From NCBI GenBank assembly GCA_947492525.1, contig CANLNQ010000014.1, positions 62,001 to 126,000 on the forward strand: DNA of 64,000 nucleotides, written 5' to 3'. Shown in pieces: positions 17,543-27,012 of this stretch (positions within the stretch are counted from its first letter, which is position 1; each line of letters begins with the position of its first letter). The translations under genes were made by a program, and so were the position numbers. Source of the stretch: an uncultured Granulosicoccus sp. GTDB taxonomy: Bacteria; Pseudomonadota; Gammaproteobacteria; Granulosicoccales; Granulosicoccaceae. The notes under the pieces were generated by a model. The model was not told the origin of the DNA. It saw only the letters and a program-made list of their open reading frames with translations, and ran no database searches.

Positions 17543-19468
17543 ATGGTTCGATGGTTTGGCAGAGTGCTGTTTGCGGCGGTGGTATTGCTGGTGGCAATAC
17601 TGCTGCTTGCGGCCTTTCTGCCCGGCCAATGGCTGGCCAGAGGTCTCGAGCCACTGCTCTCCAGGCAATTGCAAGCCGGAGTTGACATTTCCGGAGTGAA
17701 CGTTGCGCCATTCGGCATGGAGCCCCAGATGGAACTCAGCGGTTTGAGCGTCGGAGTCGGGCAGGCAGCGACGCAACTGGCTATCAGCTCGGTTCAGCTG
17801 TCTATCCGGCTCGAGGATCTCATGCGTGGCGATCTGGTTCTGAACCGACTCCGGATAAGCGATGCAGACCTGGTGGTGAACAAGCCTGTGGATGCCTCGA
17901 TGAGTCTGCAGTCACTCCTGGCGGTCGTGAGCGATGAAGACTCGGCTGTGAGTCGCGTCGTTCAACGGGTACAGGATCTGCCCATCAGAGACATCCTGCT
18001 GGACACGATGAGCCTGCGTCATGGCCTGGATAGGGACAAGGACAAGCTGGATCTGCGCATCAATGGCGCGGCCTCGACACATGCGTCCGGCAGTGTTACC
18101 CGCTTGCAGCTCGATGGTCAGTTTCTCATGGCGCCGATGGCTGTCACGATGGAATTGCCGAACTTGCACTATTTGCGTGAGGGCTTTCCGGAAAGGGCAG
18201 CATCCGAACGCATCAAGATCGATGCAGTTCTGGGAGACAGCCGCTTTTCGCTGGAGGGCGATATCGGAGAACCTGACAGGATGGAAGGTGTCTCGCTGCA
18301 ATACGCGCTGGATATCGTTTCCAGCGAGGACTGGCAGCGGCTGCTTGTCTCGGACGATCAGGCCATACCGGCAATGTCCGCATCAGGCCGGGTAGAGCGG
18401 GACTCAGATGTCTGGCAGTTCGACAGCATGCAATGGCAGCTCGGCTCGAGTGATGTGGCCGGCGAGCTGCGACTTGATCGCCTGAAACACCCGACAACGA
18501 TTGACGGCAGTCTGAGTTCGGACGTGTTGCATCTCGATGAGCTGTCTTCCCTGGCCATACTGGAGGGGCAGGTCGAGGCTCTGTTGCCGTCGAGCATCGA
18601 CGAGACGATCTCGACCTACGGCCACTTGCTGAATCGCTTGCGCCATCTGGAACCTGGCGTTCGGGGGCGCATCAGCTACAGAGCCGACAGGGTCGAGGCG
18701 GAGAGCTGGCCTGTCACGATGCTGGATGTACAGGCAGCCGGTGGCGGTGAGCAATTGCTGCTGATCTTCAACAGTATCGAGCTGGAACGAGGGCTGCTTG
18801 AAGGGACGGCAGATATCGACATGTCGGATACGCAGACTGCATCAGCGCTGGATCTGAATCTGAAGCGTTATGTATTGACGCCGGATATTGCAGCTGCGGA
18901 TACCCCGGGCAGCCTGACTGCACATCTCGATCTGCGGATATTGCAGGACATGAACGATAGTCTATCGGTGATCGAGAGCGGTCGACTGCAGGCACTGGCC
19001 GCGGGTGGGGATGTCAGCCGAGCCCTGATCTGGCTCATGGGCATGGGCGATGCTCGGTTGATGATCGATCCTGTCAGCGCCGAGGGCGAGATGCCTGTCA
19101 GATGTTCCTACGCGGACTTGCAGTTCGATCACGAGAATGTGGATATTGCAACTCTGGTAGGAATGACCGGGAAGTCAGTGGTTCTGGGTGATGGTTCGCT
19201 ATCCTGGCATGACCGCATGCTTGATCTTGCGCTCGAGTCGCACTCGATGGATGGTGACGCGGTGTCTGCCTGGTCTGTGCAAGGCACCCTGCAAACACCT
19301 GATCGTCAAGCCGGCAGCCCGGTGCTGGGGCGCGACACAGCGAAAGCCGTTCTGGCAGACATCGTCACGCCTGCCGTGCAGCTGATGCCGTTTCTGGATG
19401 CGCGTGGAGATACCGCTTTCAGCGATACCTGCTCGGGCCTGGCCAATGCGCTGCAAGGCGCGCAATAA
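17543..19468 (+). CDS. AsmA-like inner-membrane protein
   Basis: A 641-residue protein with one N-terminal membrane helix (VLFAAVVLLVAILLLAAFL) and a long, beta-rich periplasmic region, the layout of AsmA/YhjG-type proteins of the repeating beta-groove bridge family, which carry lipids between membranes. The segment after the helix, GLEPLLSRQLQAGVDISGVN, is typical of the family start, as is the repeated 'LDLxL/LSVxxSQL' strand pattern. GGAAG precedes ATG 17543. It lies 67 bp after the second regulator on the same strand. Assignment rests on architecture, since AsmA sequences diverge strongly. Confidence 0.65.
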   Translation: MVRWFGRVLFAAVVLLVAILLLAAFLPGQWLARGLEPLLSRQLQAGVDISGVNVAPFGMEPQMELSGLSVGVGQAATQLAISSVQLSIRLEDLMRGDLVLNRLRISDADLVVNKPVDASMSLQSLLAVVSDEDSAVSRVVQRVQDLPIRDILLDTMSLRHGLDRDKDKLDLRINGAASTHASGSVTRLQLDGQFLMAPMAVTMELPNLHYLREGFPERAASERIKIDAVLGDSRFSLEGDIGEPDRMEGVSLQYALDIVSSEDWQRLLVSDDQAIPAMSASGRVERDSDVWQFDSMQWQLGSSDVAGELRLDRLKHPTTIDGSLSSDVLHLDELSSLAILEGQVEALLPSSIDETISTYGHLLNRLRHLEPGVRGRISYRADRVEAESWPVTMLDVQAAGGGEQLLLIFNSIELERGLLEGTADIDMSDTQTASALDLNLKRYVLTPDIAAADTPGSLTAHLDLRILQDMNDSLSVIESGRLQALAAGGDVSRALIWLMGMGDARLMIDPVSAEGEMPVRCSYADLQFDHENVDIATLVGMTGKSVVLGDGSLSWHDRMLDLALESHSMDGDAVSAWSVQGTLQTPDRQAGSPVLGRDTAKAVLADIVTPAVQLMPFLDARGDTAFSDTCSGLANALQGAQ

Positions 19469-19494
19469 ACGACAACACGGAAAATGAACAAGGC

Positions 19495-21105
19495 ATGAAG
19501 TTTGGTGAGATTCCGGTGTCCGAGGCCGAGGGTAGTTATCTGGCGCACTCGATCAAGACCTCTGTCGGCAAGGTTCGCAAGGGGCAGCTTCTGGATACGG
19601 CACTGGTTCGGCAGTTGATGTCGGACGCTGTTCAGAGCGTCGTCGTTGCACAGCTGGACGCGGATGATGTGCACGAGGACGAGGCAGCGTTGCAGCTTGC
19701 CACTGCACTCGTCGGTGAGGGTATCCGATTGGGCAAGGCCAGTACCGGCCGCGTCAATCTGCATGCCCTGGTTGATGGCGTCTGCGACTTCGACAGGGAC
19801 ATGATCGATCAGGCCAATCAGGTGGATGAAGGCATTACCATTGCCACTGTGCTGCCTTCGATGTCGGTGGGAAAATCGCGTCTGCTTGCAACGGTCAAGA
19901 TCATTCCCTACGCCGTCAGTCGGGAGTCGCTGCAACGGGTATTGGCAGGGTTGCGCGGGACAATACAGGTACACGCGGCGCAATCGCATACAGCCTGTCT
20001 GATTCAGACGCGCCTGCCGGGCATGAAGGAATCCATTCTGGACAAGACGGTGGGAGTCACCCGGCAGCGCCTGCTCGGTCATGGCGCGCGCCTGCTGCAG
20101 GAATGCCGGGCGGCGCATGATGCCGGTGAACTTGCAGAGGCCATGAGAAGCGTGATCGACAGTGGACCGGACTGGGTGCTGGTTGCCGGTGCATCGGCCA
20201 TTTGTGACCGCGAGGATGTCATACCGTCTGCGATCATGCGCCTCGGCGGTGAAATCGAGCATTTCGGCATGCCCATGGATCCCGGCAATCTGTTGTTGAT
20301 CGGCAGAGTCGGCGAGACGCAGATCATCGGGGTGCCGGGATGCGCACGCTCACCGCAGGCCAATGGGCTCGACAAGGTGCTGGAGAGGATGGCCTGCCGA
20401 CTGCCAGTCACATCCCGATGGATAGCGTCGCTCGGTGTGGGTGGTCTGTTGCATGAGATTGTCGACAGGCCTGAGCCGCGAGTCGCAGGCACGGGAAATC
20501 TGTCGGTGTCTGCACTGGTGCTGGCCGCCGGTGCCTCCAGGCGCTTCGGAGCGGACAACAAGCTGCTCGCCATGTGTGATGACAAACCGCTGCTGGCCCA
20601 TGTTCTTGATGCCGTCAAACACAGCGATGTCGATGATGCCCTGGTGGTTACCGGCCATGACGCCGAATCCGTGGAAGCATTGTGCACAGAAGCCATGCGG
20701 GGTTCGAGTCTACCGTGGGCAACGGTGCATAACGCCTTGCACGCCAGTGGCATGGCCAGTTCCCTGATCTGTGGAATAGCGGAGCTCGGCGAGAAGGGGG
20801 TCGATGGGGTCATCGTCTGTCTGGCCGACATGCCGGACGTCAGCTCCGTGGTCATCCAGTCACTGCTTGCCGCGTTTCGCCTGTACCCCGGCAAGGCGCT
20901 CTACATTCCGACCTACAAGAGTCAACGAGGCAACCCCGTACTGATTGCCGCGTCTCTGTTCGATTCGGTGCTCATGCTGGAGGGTGATGTCGGCGCCAGA
21001 GTGCTGGCCCGGCAGTTCCCCGACAGCGTGATGGAGGTGCCCTGTGATTCGGCCGGTGTTCTGATGGATATCGATACGCCCTCGGAATTGTCGTCTGCCA
21101 GGTGA
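19495..21105 (+). CDS. Molybdopterin-binding / MobA-like nucleotidyltransferase fusion
   Basis: 536 residues in two parts. Residues 1-330 resemble the MoeA/CinA-like molybdopterin-binding module (GKVRKGQLLD, LVAGASAICDREDVIPSAI, GVPGCARSPQANGLD). Residues 340-536 are a MobA/MocA-type nucleotidyltransferase beginning SALVLAAGASRRFGADNKLL, with the metal-binding acid in CLADMPDVSS. Such fusions usually load CTP or GTP onto molybdopterin for xanthine-oxidase-type or related enzymes. No molybdenum hydroxylase is adjacent; the only molybdenum enzyme in the window is the sulfite dehydrogenase at 60-61 kb. It follows the AsmA-like gene by 26 bp and is likely in its operon. Confidence 0.8.
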   Translation: MKFGEIPVSEAEGSYLAHSIKTSVGKVRKGQLLDTALVRQLMSDAVQSVVVAQLDADDVHEDEAALQLATALVGEGIRLGKASTGRVNLHALVDGVCDFDRDMIDQANQVDEGITIATVLPSMSVGKSRLLATVKIIPYAVSRESLQRVLAGLRGTIQVHAAQSHTACLIQTRLPGMKESILDKTVGVTRQRLLGHGARLLQECRAAHDAGELAEAMRSVIDSGPDWVLVAGASAICDREDVIPSAIMRLGGEIEHFGMPMDPGNLLLIGRVGETQIIGVPGCARSPQANGLDKVLERMACRLPVTSRWIASLGVGGLLHEIVDRPEPRVAGTGNLSVSALVLAAGASRRFGADNKLLAMCDDKPLLAHVLDAVKHSDVDDALVVTGHDAESVEALCTEAMRGSSLPWATVHNALHASGMASSLICGIAELGEKGVDGVIVCLADMPDVSSVVIQSLLAAFRLYPGKALYIPTYKSQRGNPVLIAASLFDSVLMLEGDVGARVLARQFPDSVMEVPCDSAGVLMDIDTPSELSSAR

Positions 21106-21193
21106 CGCTCCGGAGCTCGAGCACTTGAGCTGACAGCTGACGAATTCAATGTAAACTGAGCGCTGACACGACCCTGTTCAAAGGAACCCGCTT

Positions 21194-23155
21194 ATGTTTC
21201 GCAGCACCCTCGTTTCGGGCATCAGGCCCGCTCTGATCGTCCCGCTACTGGCCAGTGGTCTGATGACCAATGTACAGGCGGCCGATCTGCAGTTGCGGCT
21301 GATGCAGACCACCGATCTGCATATGCACGCACTGAACTTCGACTACTACAAGAACAGCGAGGTCAACGATTTCGGTCTGGCGCGAACCGCTACGCTGATC
21401 CGGGATGCCCGGGCCGAGGCACGCAACAGTCTGCTGTTCGACAATGGCGATCTGTTGCAGGGAAATCCCATGGGCGACTATATGGCGCGCTCGCGCGGGT
21501 TGAGCTATGGCGATGTGCATCCCATGTACAAGGCGATGAACCTGCTGGGCTATGACGCGGCCAATATCGGCAATCATGAGTTCAACTACGGCCTCGACTT
21601 CCTGCTCAAGTCGCTGTCGGGTGCCAACTTCCCCTATGTGCTGTCCAATGTCTTCACGGTGGATGGCGACGATGATGCATCCAATGATCAAAGCTACATC
21701 CAGCCCTACGTGATACTTGACCGCCGAGTCATGGATGATGATGGGCAGTGGCAGGATATCAAGGTGGGTGTCCTTGGCTTCACGCCACCGCAGATCATGA
21801 GTTGGGACAAGGGGCATCTGGAAGGACATGTCACCGTGCGCGGCATTGTCGAAACAGCCGAGGCTCTGGTGCCGGAGATACGCGAGGCAGGCGCCGATGT
21901 CGTGGTTGCCATCGCGCACAGTGGTATTGCCTCCTCGCACCCTGACGGCCTGAAGGAAAATGCAACGGCCGAACTGGCGCAGGTGGAAGGCATCGATGCC
22001 ATTCTCTTCGGCCATGCCCATAGCGTGTTTCCTTCCGAAGCCTACGAAGGCTTTCCGGGAGCCGATCTGGAGGCGGGCACGCTGCACGGCGTGCCGGCAG
22101 TCATGCCGGGTTTCTGGGGGAGCCATCTGGGCATCATCGACCTGACGCTGACTCAGGAGGGCGATGAATGGCGTGTGAGCGACAGTGCCGTCGAGAATCG
22201 CGCCATCTTTCGCCGTGAAGGTCGAGAGAGCATTCCTGTCGTCGGCTCGCAACAGGACATCGTCGATGCCGTGACCGAGGAGCATGAGGCAACCATTGCC
22301 TGGGTAGGTCAGGCGGTGGGCAGTATCGCCTCGCCGATCAACAGCTTTTTCGCCCTCGTGCAGGATGATCCCTCAATCCAGATTGTCAATAATGCGCAAG
22401 CCTGGTACGGCGAACAGGTCATCGAAGGAACCGAATACGAAGGTTTTCCGGTATTGTCGGCAGGCGCACCGTTCAAGGCCGGTGGTCGCGGTGGCCCGGA
22501 TTACTTCACCGACTTGCCGGCAGGTGAGATTGCCATTCGCAACGTAGCCGACCTGTACATCTACCCGAACACCGCGAGATTGGTCAAACTCAATGGGGCT
22601 CAGGTTCACGAATGGCTGGAGAGATCCGCTGCGCAGTTCAATCAGATAGACCCGGATTCCACAGAACCGCAGGCGCTGATCAGTGAAACGCATCCTTCCT
22701 ATAATTTCGATGTCATCGATGGTGTCGATTACCTGATCGATGTCACGCAACCGGCCCGCTATGGTGACAAGGGAGAGCTGCTGGACGAGTCGGCTCATCG
22801 CATTACCGATCTGAGCTTCAACGGGGAGCCTATCGATCCGGAGCAGGAGTTCGTGGTTGTCACCAACAACTATCGCGCCGGGGGTGGCGGAAATTTTCCG
22901 GCGCTCGACGGCAGTACCATCATTGTCGAGGCACCACAGACCAACAGGCAGGTGCTGGTCGACTATATCCTGGCCTCTGGAGAGCTCGATCCCCAGGCTG
23001 ATGGCAACTGGCGTTTCGCACCGATCAATGCTGAGGTCGATGTGCAGTTCCAGACATCACCGGCAGCAGTAGATGCCAGCAATGCCGATGTCTTCGAGTT
23101 TCTGGAAGCACTGGAGAGCGGTTTTGCCAGCTACAGGATACCGATGAGCGAATAG
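21194..23155 (+). CDS. cpdB: 2',3'-cyclic-nucleotide 2'-phosphodiesterase / 3'-nucleotidase
   Basis: A 653-residue periplasmic enzyme with a signal peptide ending at VQAADL. The metallophosphatase domain starts at LMQTTDLHMHAL, with metal ligands in FDNGDLLQGNPMGDYM, NIGNHEFNYGLDFL and GHAHSVF. The C-terminal 5'-nucleotidase domain holds the base-stacking region VTNNYRAGGGGNFP. The order and length match CpdB, which scavenges nucleotides as phosphate, carbon and nucleobases. A GGAAC-type site precedes ATG 21194. An inverted repeat at 23181-23208 follows the gene. Confidence 0.94.
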   Translation: MFRSTLVSGIRPALIVPLLASGLMTNVQAADLQLRLMQTTDLHMHALNFDYYKNSEVNDFGLARTATLIRDARAEARNSLLFDNGDLLQGNPMGDYMARSRGLSYGDVHPMYKAMNLLGYDAANIGNHEFNYGLDFLLKSLSGANFPYVLSNVFTVDGDDDASNDQSYIQPYVILDRRVMDDDGQWQDIKVGVLGFTPPQIMSWDKGHLEGHVTVRGIVETAEALVPEIREAGADVVVAIAHSGIASSHPDGLKENATAELAQVEGIDAILFGHAHSVFPSEAYEGFPGADLEAGTLHGVPAVMPGFWGSHLGIIDLTLTQEGDEWRVSDSAVENRAIFRREGRESIPVVGSQQDIVDAVTEEHEATIAWVGQAVGSIASPINSFFALVQDDPSIQIVNNAQAWYGEQVIEGTEYEGFPVLSAGAPFKAGGRGGPDYFTDLPAGEIAIRNVADLYIYPNTARLVKLNGAQVHEWLERSAAQFNQIDPDSTEPQALISETHPSYNFDVIDGVDYLIDVTQPARYGDKGELLDESAHRITDLSFNGEPIDPEQEFVVVTNNYRAGGGGNFPALDGSTIIVEAPQTNRQVLVDYILASGELDPQADGNWRFAPINAEVDVQFQTSPAAVDASNADVFEFLEALESGFASYRIPMSE

Positions 23156-23180
23156 CGGCTTTCATCTGCCTGCAGGCCCG

Positions 23181-23208
23181 AGACAAGCCGGCGAGTGTCG
23201 GCTTGTCT
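23181..23208 (+). terminator. Hairpin after cpdB
   Basis: AGACAAGCCG and CGGCTTGTCT form a perfect 10-bp stem with an 8-base loop, 26 bases after the cpdB stop and ahead of the Crp/Fnr gene. There is no clear T-run, so termination may be weak or factor-dependent. Confidence 0.6.
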
Positions 23209-23242
23209 GTCAAGCATTCAACCAGAAGATCGATAGCACCCT

Positions 23243-23896
23243 ATGGACTGGATCGCAAAATTCCCGGCCCTGGCTCACTTGTCGGCGGAAGACCGTGAGC
23301 TGCTGATGCGCGAGAGCAATCTCATCAATGCACCTGCTGATACCACCGTATTCGGACCGGGGCAGCGGCCCGACCATCTGTTGATGGTTCTCGATGGCAC
23401 GGTGCGGGTTCAGCACCTGTCGGAAAAAGGACGTGAAATCGTCCTGTACCGGGTCAAGGGAGGGCAAAGCTGCGTGTTGACCACTTCTTGCCTGCTGGCT
23501 CACGAGGAGTATTCCGCCTCGGGTGTGACTGAAACCGAGGTGCAGGCTGTCGCCATCCCGCGTCAGCTGTTCGACAAGTTGCTGGAGCATTCCAGTGAAT
23601 TCCGGCAGTTCGTGTTCCAGTCGTACTCTCGTCGAATCAGCGATCTGTTCCTGATGGTCGAGGAGGTGGCCTTTCAGCGCATGGATGTGCGTGTTGCACA
23701 GAAACTGCTGGAGCTTGCCAGCGGCAGGACCGACATCGACATCACGCACCAGCAGCTCTCCGCGGAGCTGGGGACCGCGCGCGAGGTCATATCCCGGCAG
23801 TTGGCGGAATTCCAGCGGCGTGAATGGATACACCAGAAACGAGGGCATATCGAGCTGCTTGATAATGCCGCACTGGAGACGCTGGCACGTCAATAA
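23243..23896 (+). CDS. Crp/Fnr family transcriptional regulator
   Basis: 217 residues: an N-terminal cyclic-nucleotide-binding-like beta barrel (to about 115), a dimerisation helix, and a C-terminal winged helix with recognition helix in GTAREVISRQLAEFQRREWI. The N-terminal cysteine set of FNR is absent, as are the CRP residues that bind cAMP. Two cysteines, Cys77 and Cys83 (GQSCVLTTSC), sit in a barrel loop and are a possible redox or sulfur-sensing site; this is an inference. The gene stands alone, after the cpdB hairpin and before the 49-bp repeats, so its target is not obvious. Confidence 0.88.
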   Translation: MDWIAKFPALAHLSAEDRELLMRESNLINAPADTTVFGPGQRPDHLLMVLDGTVRVQHLSEKGREIVLYRVKGGQSCVLTTSCLLAHEEYSASGVTETEVQAVAIPRQLFDKLLEHSSEFRQFVFQSYSRRISDLFLMVEEVAFQRMDVRVAQKLLELASGRTDIDITHQQLSAELGTAREVISRQLAEFQRREWIHQKRGHIELLDNAALETLARQ

Positions 23897-23930
23897 ACCA
23901 GGCTGGGGTGTCGCCCTGGAATCTGTTCAG

Positions 23931-24077
23931 GTATTCCATGAGCGTGATCCAGCACGGTTGTTGCGCGGCATCCATGCAGGTGCTCCATAAGCGTGATCCA
24001 GCACGAATGAAGCGCGGCATCCATGCAGGTATTCCATAAGCGTGATCCAGCCCGAATGAAGCGCGGCATCCATGCTG
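23931..24077. repeat. Three tandem 49-bp repeats
   Basis: Head-to-tail units at 23931-23979, 23980-24028 and 24029-24077. Each runs from a GTATTCCAT-type start through GCGTGATCCAG to GCGCGGCATCCATGC. Copies two and three differ at only a few positions; the first diverges around its centre. Each unit contains GCAT-CC-ATGC, a short inverted repeat. The 404-base gap between the Crp/Fnr gene and the diguanylate cyclase holds nothing else I can support. No spacers vary between the copies, so this is not CRISPR. Confidence 0.9.
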
Positions 24078-24300
24078 CAAACGCCCTGATCAGAACCCGC
24101 CGACGGCGGCTGATACCGTGACACTTCCATGACGGCGATACCCTTGCTGGCCGCTCACAGACGAGCCCGCATCAGTTACATGCGCTGTTGCTAGCACATG
24201 TTTTGCAATAGTCAAGGAAAAGACAACAGGTTCACTCGATATTTCTCTGGCAAGCAATTTGCGATTCCCTGCATATTCTGATCTGCAGGTCAAGCAGTGC

Positions 24301-25128
24301 ATGAGAACGGACAGGAAACAATTTGCCTTACCCCCGGGAATACTGCTGGCTGGTGCTGTTGCCCTGTCCGCCATCTTCCTGTGCCTGATGTTCGATCTGG
24401 GTGGTGGCGCTCTGGCGATTGCGGCGAACAGCTTGCTGATCGGCCTCATGGTGCGACACATGCAGGGAGAGCCGCAGCGCATTCTGATGCAGGTGCGATC
24501 TCGCACGTCGGCGCTGCAGGACATCGCCTACCGCGACAGCCTCACGGGTTTGCCGAATCGCCGTTTCTTCATCTGGTATCTGGAGCAGAACCTGTCCATG
24601 CGCATGCAGAACCGGCGGCGCGGCTCGCGAGTCAATCGCGTCGTGCTGTTCGACCTCAACGGCTTCAAGGCCGTCAATGATACCTATGGACACGAGGCCG
24701 GTGATGAGTTGCTCAAGTTCATTGCCGTGACGCTGACAGCCTATCTGCCGTCCGATGCGCTGCTGGCACGCCTCGGCGGTGATGAATTCGTCGTGCTGGT
24801 CAGGGACAGTCATGGGGGCCGCAAGACGCGGGAGGTGGAGGCAACGATTCGCAAGGCCGCCGAAACCGTCTTCGTGTTTGATGGTCAGGACATCAGTGTC
24901 TCGGCCAGTGTGGGTGTGTCTTCGCCAGCGACAGTGCGTTCAACGGCTGAGCAGTTGCTGCGCGAATCCGATCAGCGCATGTATGCCGACAAGATCGCCC
25001 GCAAGAAGAAGCGCGGGGAGGCCATACCGGTTGAGGTCGAGGAGCCGGTAACATCGTCCGGCAAGGGCACGCTCAACGAGCGTCGACGTATCCGTGCACG
25101 TCTGATGCTCTCAGCCAGCAATCGCTGA
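24301..25128 (+). CDS. Membrane-anchored GGDEF diguanylate cyclase
   Basis: About 275 residues from ATG 24301; an earlier start at 24259 is possible. Two hydrophobic helices occupy residues 14-55, followed by a coiled region and a GGDEF domain with DSLTGLPNRR, FDLNGFKAVNDTYGHEAGD and the intact catalytic motif LARLGGDEFVVL. It should make cyclic di-GMP from two GTP. No RxxD inhibitory site precedes GGDEF, so product inhibition may be absent. The C-terminal tail is basic. There is no periplasmic sensor domain, only a short loop between the helices. It converges on the PhnP-like gene. Confidence 0.88.
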   Translation: MRTDRKQFALPPGILLAGAVALSAIFLCLMFDLGGGALAIAANSLLIGLMVRHMQGEPQRILMQVRSRTSALQDIAYRDSLTGLPNRRFFIWYLEQNLSMRMQNRRRGSRVNRVVLFDLNGFKAVNDTYGHEAGDELLKFIAVTLTAYLPSDALLARLGGDEFVVLVRDSHGGRKTREVEATIRKAAETVFVFDGQDISVSASVGVSSPATVRSTAEQLLRESDQRMYADKIARKKKRGEAIPVEVEEPVTSSGKGTLNERRRIRARLMLSASNR

Positions 25129-25163
25129 GGCAGGACTGTCAGTCTGGGCCGGGTAATACACGG

Positions 25164-25979
25164 TCAATCCGGCGCTACTGTCAATTGCAGGCCGTCATGA
25201 GCCGGGATGACATGAGCAGGCAGTTGCTGCTGCAAGGTGGCGTAATCCAGCTCGGTCGCCATATTGGTCAGGATCGCCTTCTCGGGACCGATGCTGTCAA
25301 TGAATGCCAACGACTCGTCAAGATTCATGTGTGAGGGATGTGGCTCGTATCGCAGGGCATCCACGATCAGGATGCGGCAACCCTGCAAGGCGTCCAGGCT
25401 GATCTGGTCTGTCATGCGTTTCATGTCGGGCAGGTAGGCGAGCTCACCTATGCGAAAACCCAGAGCATGGATGTCACCGTGTTCGGCGAGCAGTGGCATC
25501 GCCGAGATGCTGCCGCCTAGCCCGTCCACGACGCTGGGCACACCATGCGTGATGATTTCCCGTTGGCAGAAGGCCGGGTAGCTACTGCCCGGAGACTGGT
25601 GAAAGCAGTAGCCGAAGGGCTGCATCACGACATCGGCGGTCGACTCGTCCATGTGCACCGTGATGCTGGCACGCAGACTGATGGCCAGCTGGCGCAAGTC
25701 GTCGAGCCCGAAGATATGATCGGCATGCGGGTGCGTCAGCAGCACACCGTCAAGGTTCGTGACCTTGGCCGTGAGTAGCTGTTCTCGCAGATCTGCGCCG
25801 GTGTCGATGAGCAGGGTGGTAACCCCGCCATCGCTGCCGATGGCCTCTACCAGCAACGCGCAGCGACGTCGCTTGTTCAATGGGTTCAACGGGTCGCACA
25901 CGCCCCATTGGTTACCCACACGAGGCACGCCACCCGACGAGCCGCAGCCCAGAATGGTGAATCGCAGTTTCTCAGTCAT
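25164..25979 (-). CDS. PhnP-like metallo-beta-lactamase-fold hydrolase
   Basis: About 271 residues from ATG 25979. It begins with ILGCGSSGGVPRVG, a typical start of the PhnP/phosphodiesterase branch of the metallo-beta-lactamase fold, and has the two-zinc motif LLTHPHADHIFGLDDLR, a later LLAEHGD, and a closing ALTN/HDGLQL segment. PhnP cleaves 5-phosphoribosyl 1,2-cyclic phosphate; related proteins cleave other cyclic phosphates. No phosphonate (phn) genes are present, so the natural substrate is uncertain. A longer frame to 26099 exists but lacks similarity. Confidence 0.82.
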   Translation of the reverse strand: MTEKLRFTILGCGSSGGVPRVGNQWGVCDPLNPLNKRRRCALLVEAIGSDGGVTTLLIDTGADLREQLLTAKVTNLDGVLLTHPHADHIFGLDDLRQLAISLRASITVHMDESTADVVMQPFGYCFHQSPGSSYPAFCQREIITHGVPSVVDGLGGSISAMPLLAEHGDIHALGFRIGELAYLPDMKRMTDQISLDALQGCRILIVDALRYEPHPSHMNLDESLAFIDSIGPEKAILTNMATELDYATLQQQLPAHVIPAHDGLQLTVAPD

Positions 25980-26109
25980 TTCGCCTACAGGAATCGGATA
26001 CGACAGATACGCAATCCTGTCTGCACTGCTGATGGCAGCAACAGATCGGAACTTGCTGGCACGAATGGTAGCTGATATTGCGGTATTCGTGCCCGTCAAG
26101 CACCGGATA

Positions 26110-26946
26110 TCACAGATTCCAGATCCGCATGGCGTTGTTGCGTAACAGAGCCGCCTTTTCGTCCGGCGAGCAACCCTCGATCAGTGCATGAGTGGCAGCT
26201 ACCCACGTTTCGATGCGTCCGCCCTGGGTGCAGACCGGGCTGTCGCTGCCCCAGACCACACGGTTCCAGCCGAAAACGTCAATCGTGTGTTCCACAAACG
26301 GACGCAGATCGTCGAGGACCCAGCTATCCAGGTCCCCATAGGCCATGACGCCGGACACCTTGCCGACGACATTGTCACGGCTGGCGATGTCAGCCATGTA
26401 TTCCTTCCACGGGGATAACTGCGCGGACTTCACATCGGGTACGCCGCAGTGATCGAGGACGAATTGCACCTCGGGACAGTGATCCACCAGTTCCATGGCC
26501 AGTGGCAACTGCCGAGCTAACACACAGAGGTCGAAGGTCAGGCCGGTACCTGACAGTCGTTTGACGTTGTCACGAAAGATTGACGAGGTGGACAGTTCAT
26601 CGGGCATGACATGCAGGATACGACGCAGCCCCAGGATCTCGCTGCGCGACCGCTGGTCGTCCAGCCAGGCGGCAAAACCATCGGATTCGGGACGGCAGGA
26701 TGCGATGGCGCCACGAATCAGGCTGTCTGGCTGATCCATGAGCGATCTCACCATGTCGGTTTCCGCATCACGATCCTCATCGGCGACATCCACTTCCATA
26801 TGCAGGGCGCCGATGATGCCGATGCGCCGGGCGATGCTTGCATAGTCGGTATAGGGCCAGTCCCTGTTCAGCTGCTCGACGTTGGCCAGCCAGGGATAAC
26901 GCAGTTTCTCGCGATTGATCAGATGCAGGTGGGTGTCGATCAGCAT
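26110..26946 (-). CDS. Amidohydrolase family lactonase (COG3618-like)
   Basis: 278 residues. Metal-site motifs are LIDTHLHL at the N-terminus, FVLDHCGVPD in the middle and VVWGSDSPV near the end. This pattern is typical of the COG3618 group of amidohydrolase-superfamily proteins, which includes sugar lactonases such as L-fucono-1,5-lactonase. It is transcribed divergently from the ABC importer operon, sharing a 152-bp regulatory region that contains the palindrome at 27019-27033. Expected role: opening the sugar lactone made by the operon's dehydrogenase. The exact sugar is not known. Confidence 0.82.
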   Translation of the reverse strand: MLIDTHLHLINREKLRYPWLANVEQLNRDWPYTDYASIARRIGIIGALHMEVDVADEDRDAETDMVRSLMDQPDSLIRGAIASCRPESDGFAAWLDDQRSRSEILGLRRILHVMPDELSTSSIFRDNVKRLSGTGLTFDLCVLARQLPLAMELVDHCPEVQFVLDHCGVPDVKSAQLSPWKEYMADIASRDNVVGKVSGVMAYGDLDSWVLDDLRPFVEHTIDVFGWNRVVWGSDSPVCTQGGRIETWVAATHALIEGCSPDEKAALLRNNAMRIWNL

Positions 26947-27012
26947 GGTTGATTCTCCGGCTGGGTGGTGTCCGATTGTGGGCTGAAGGGGCAGGGAATT
27001 TCAAGATAGAGC

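Noticed and set aside
23931-24077. Possible CRISPR array
   Set aside because: The 49-bp units abut without unique spacers; no cas genes are near.
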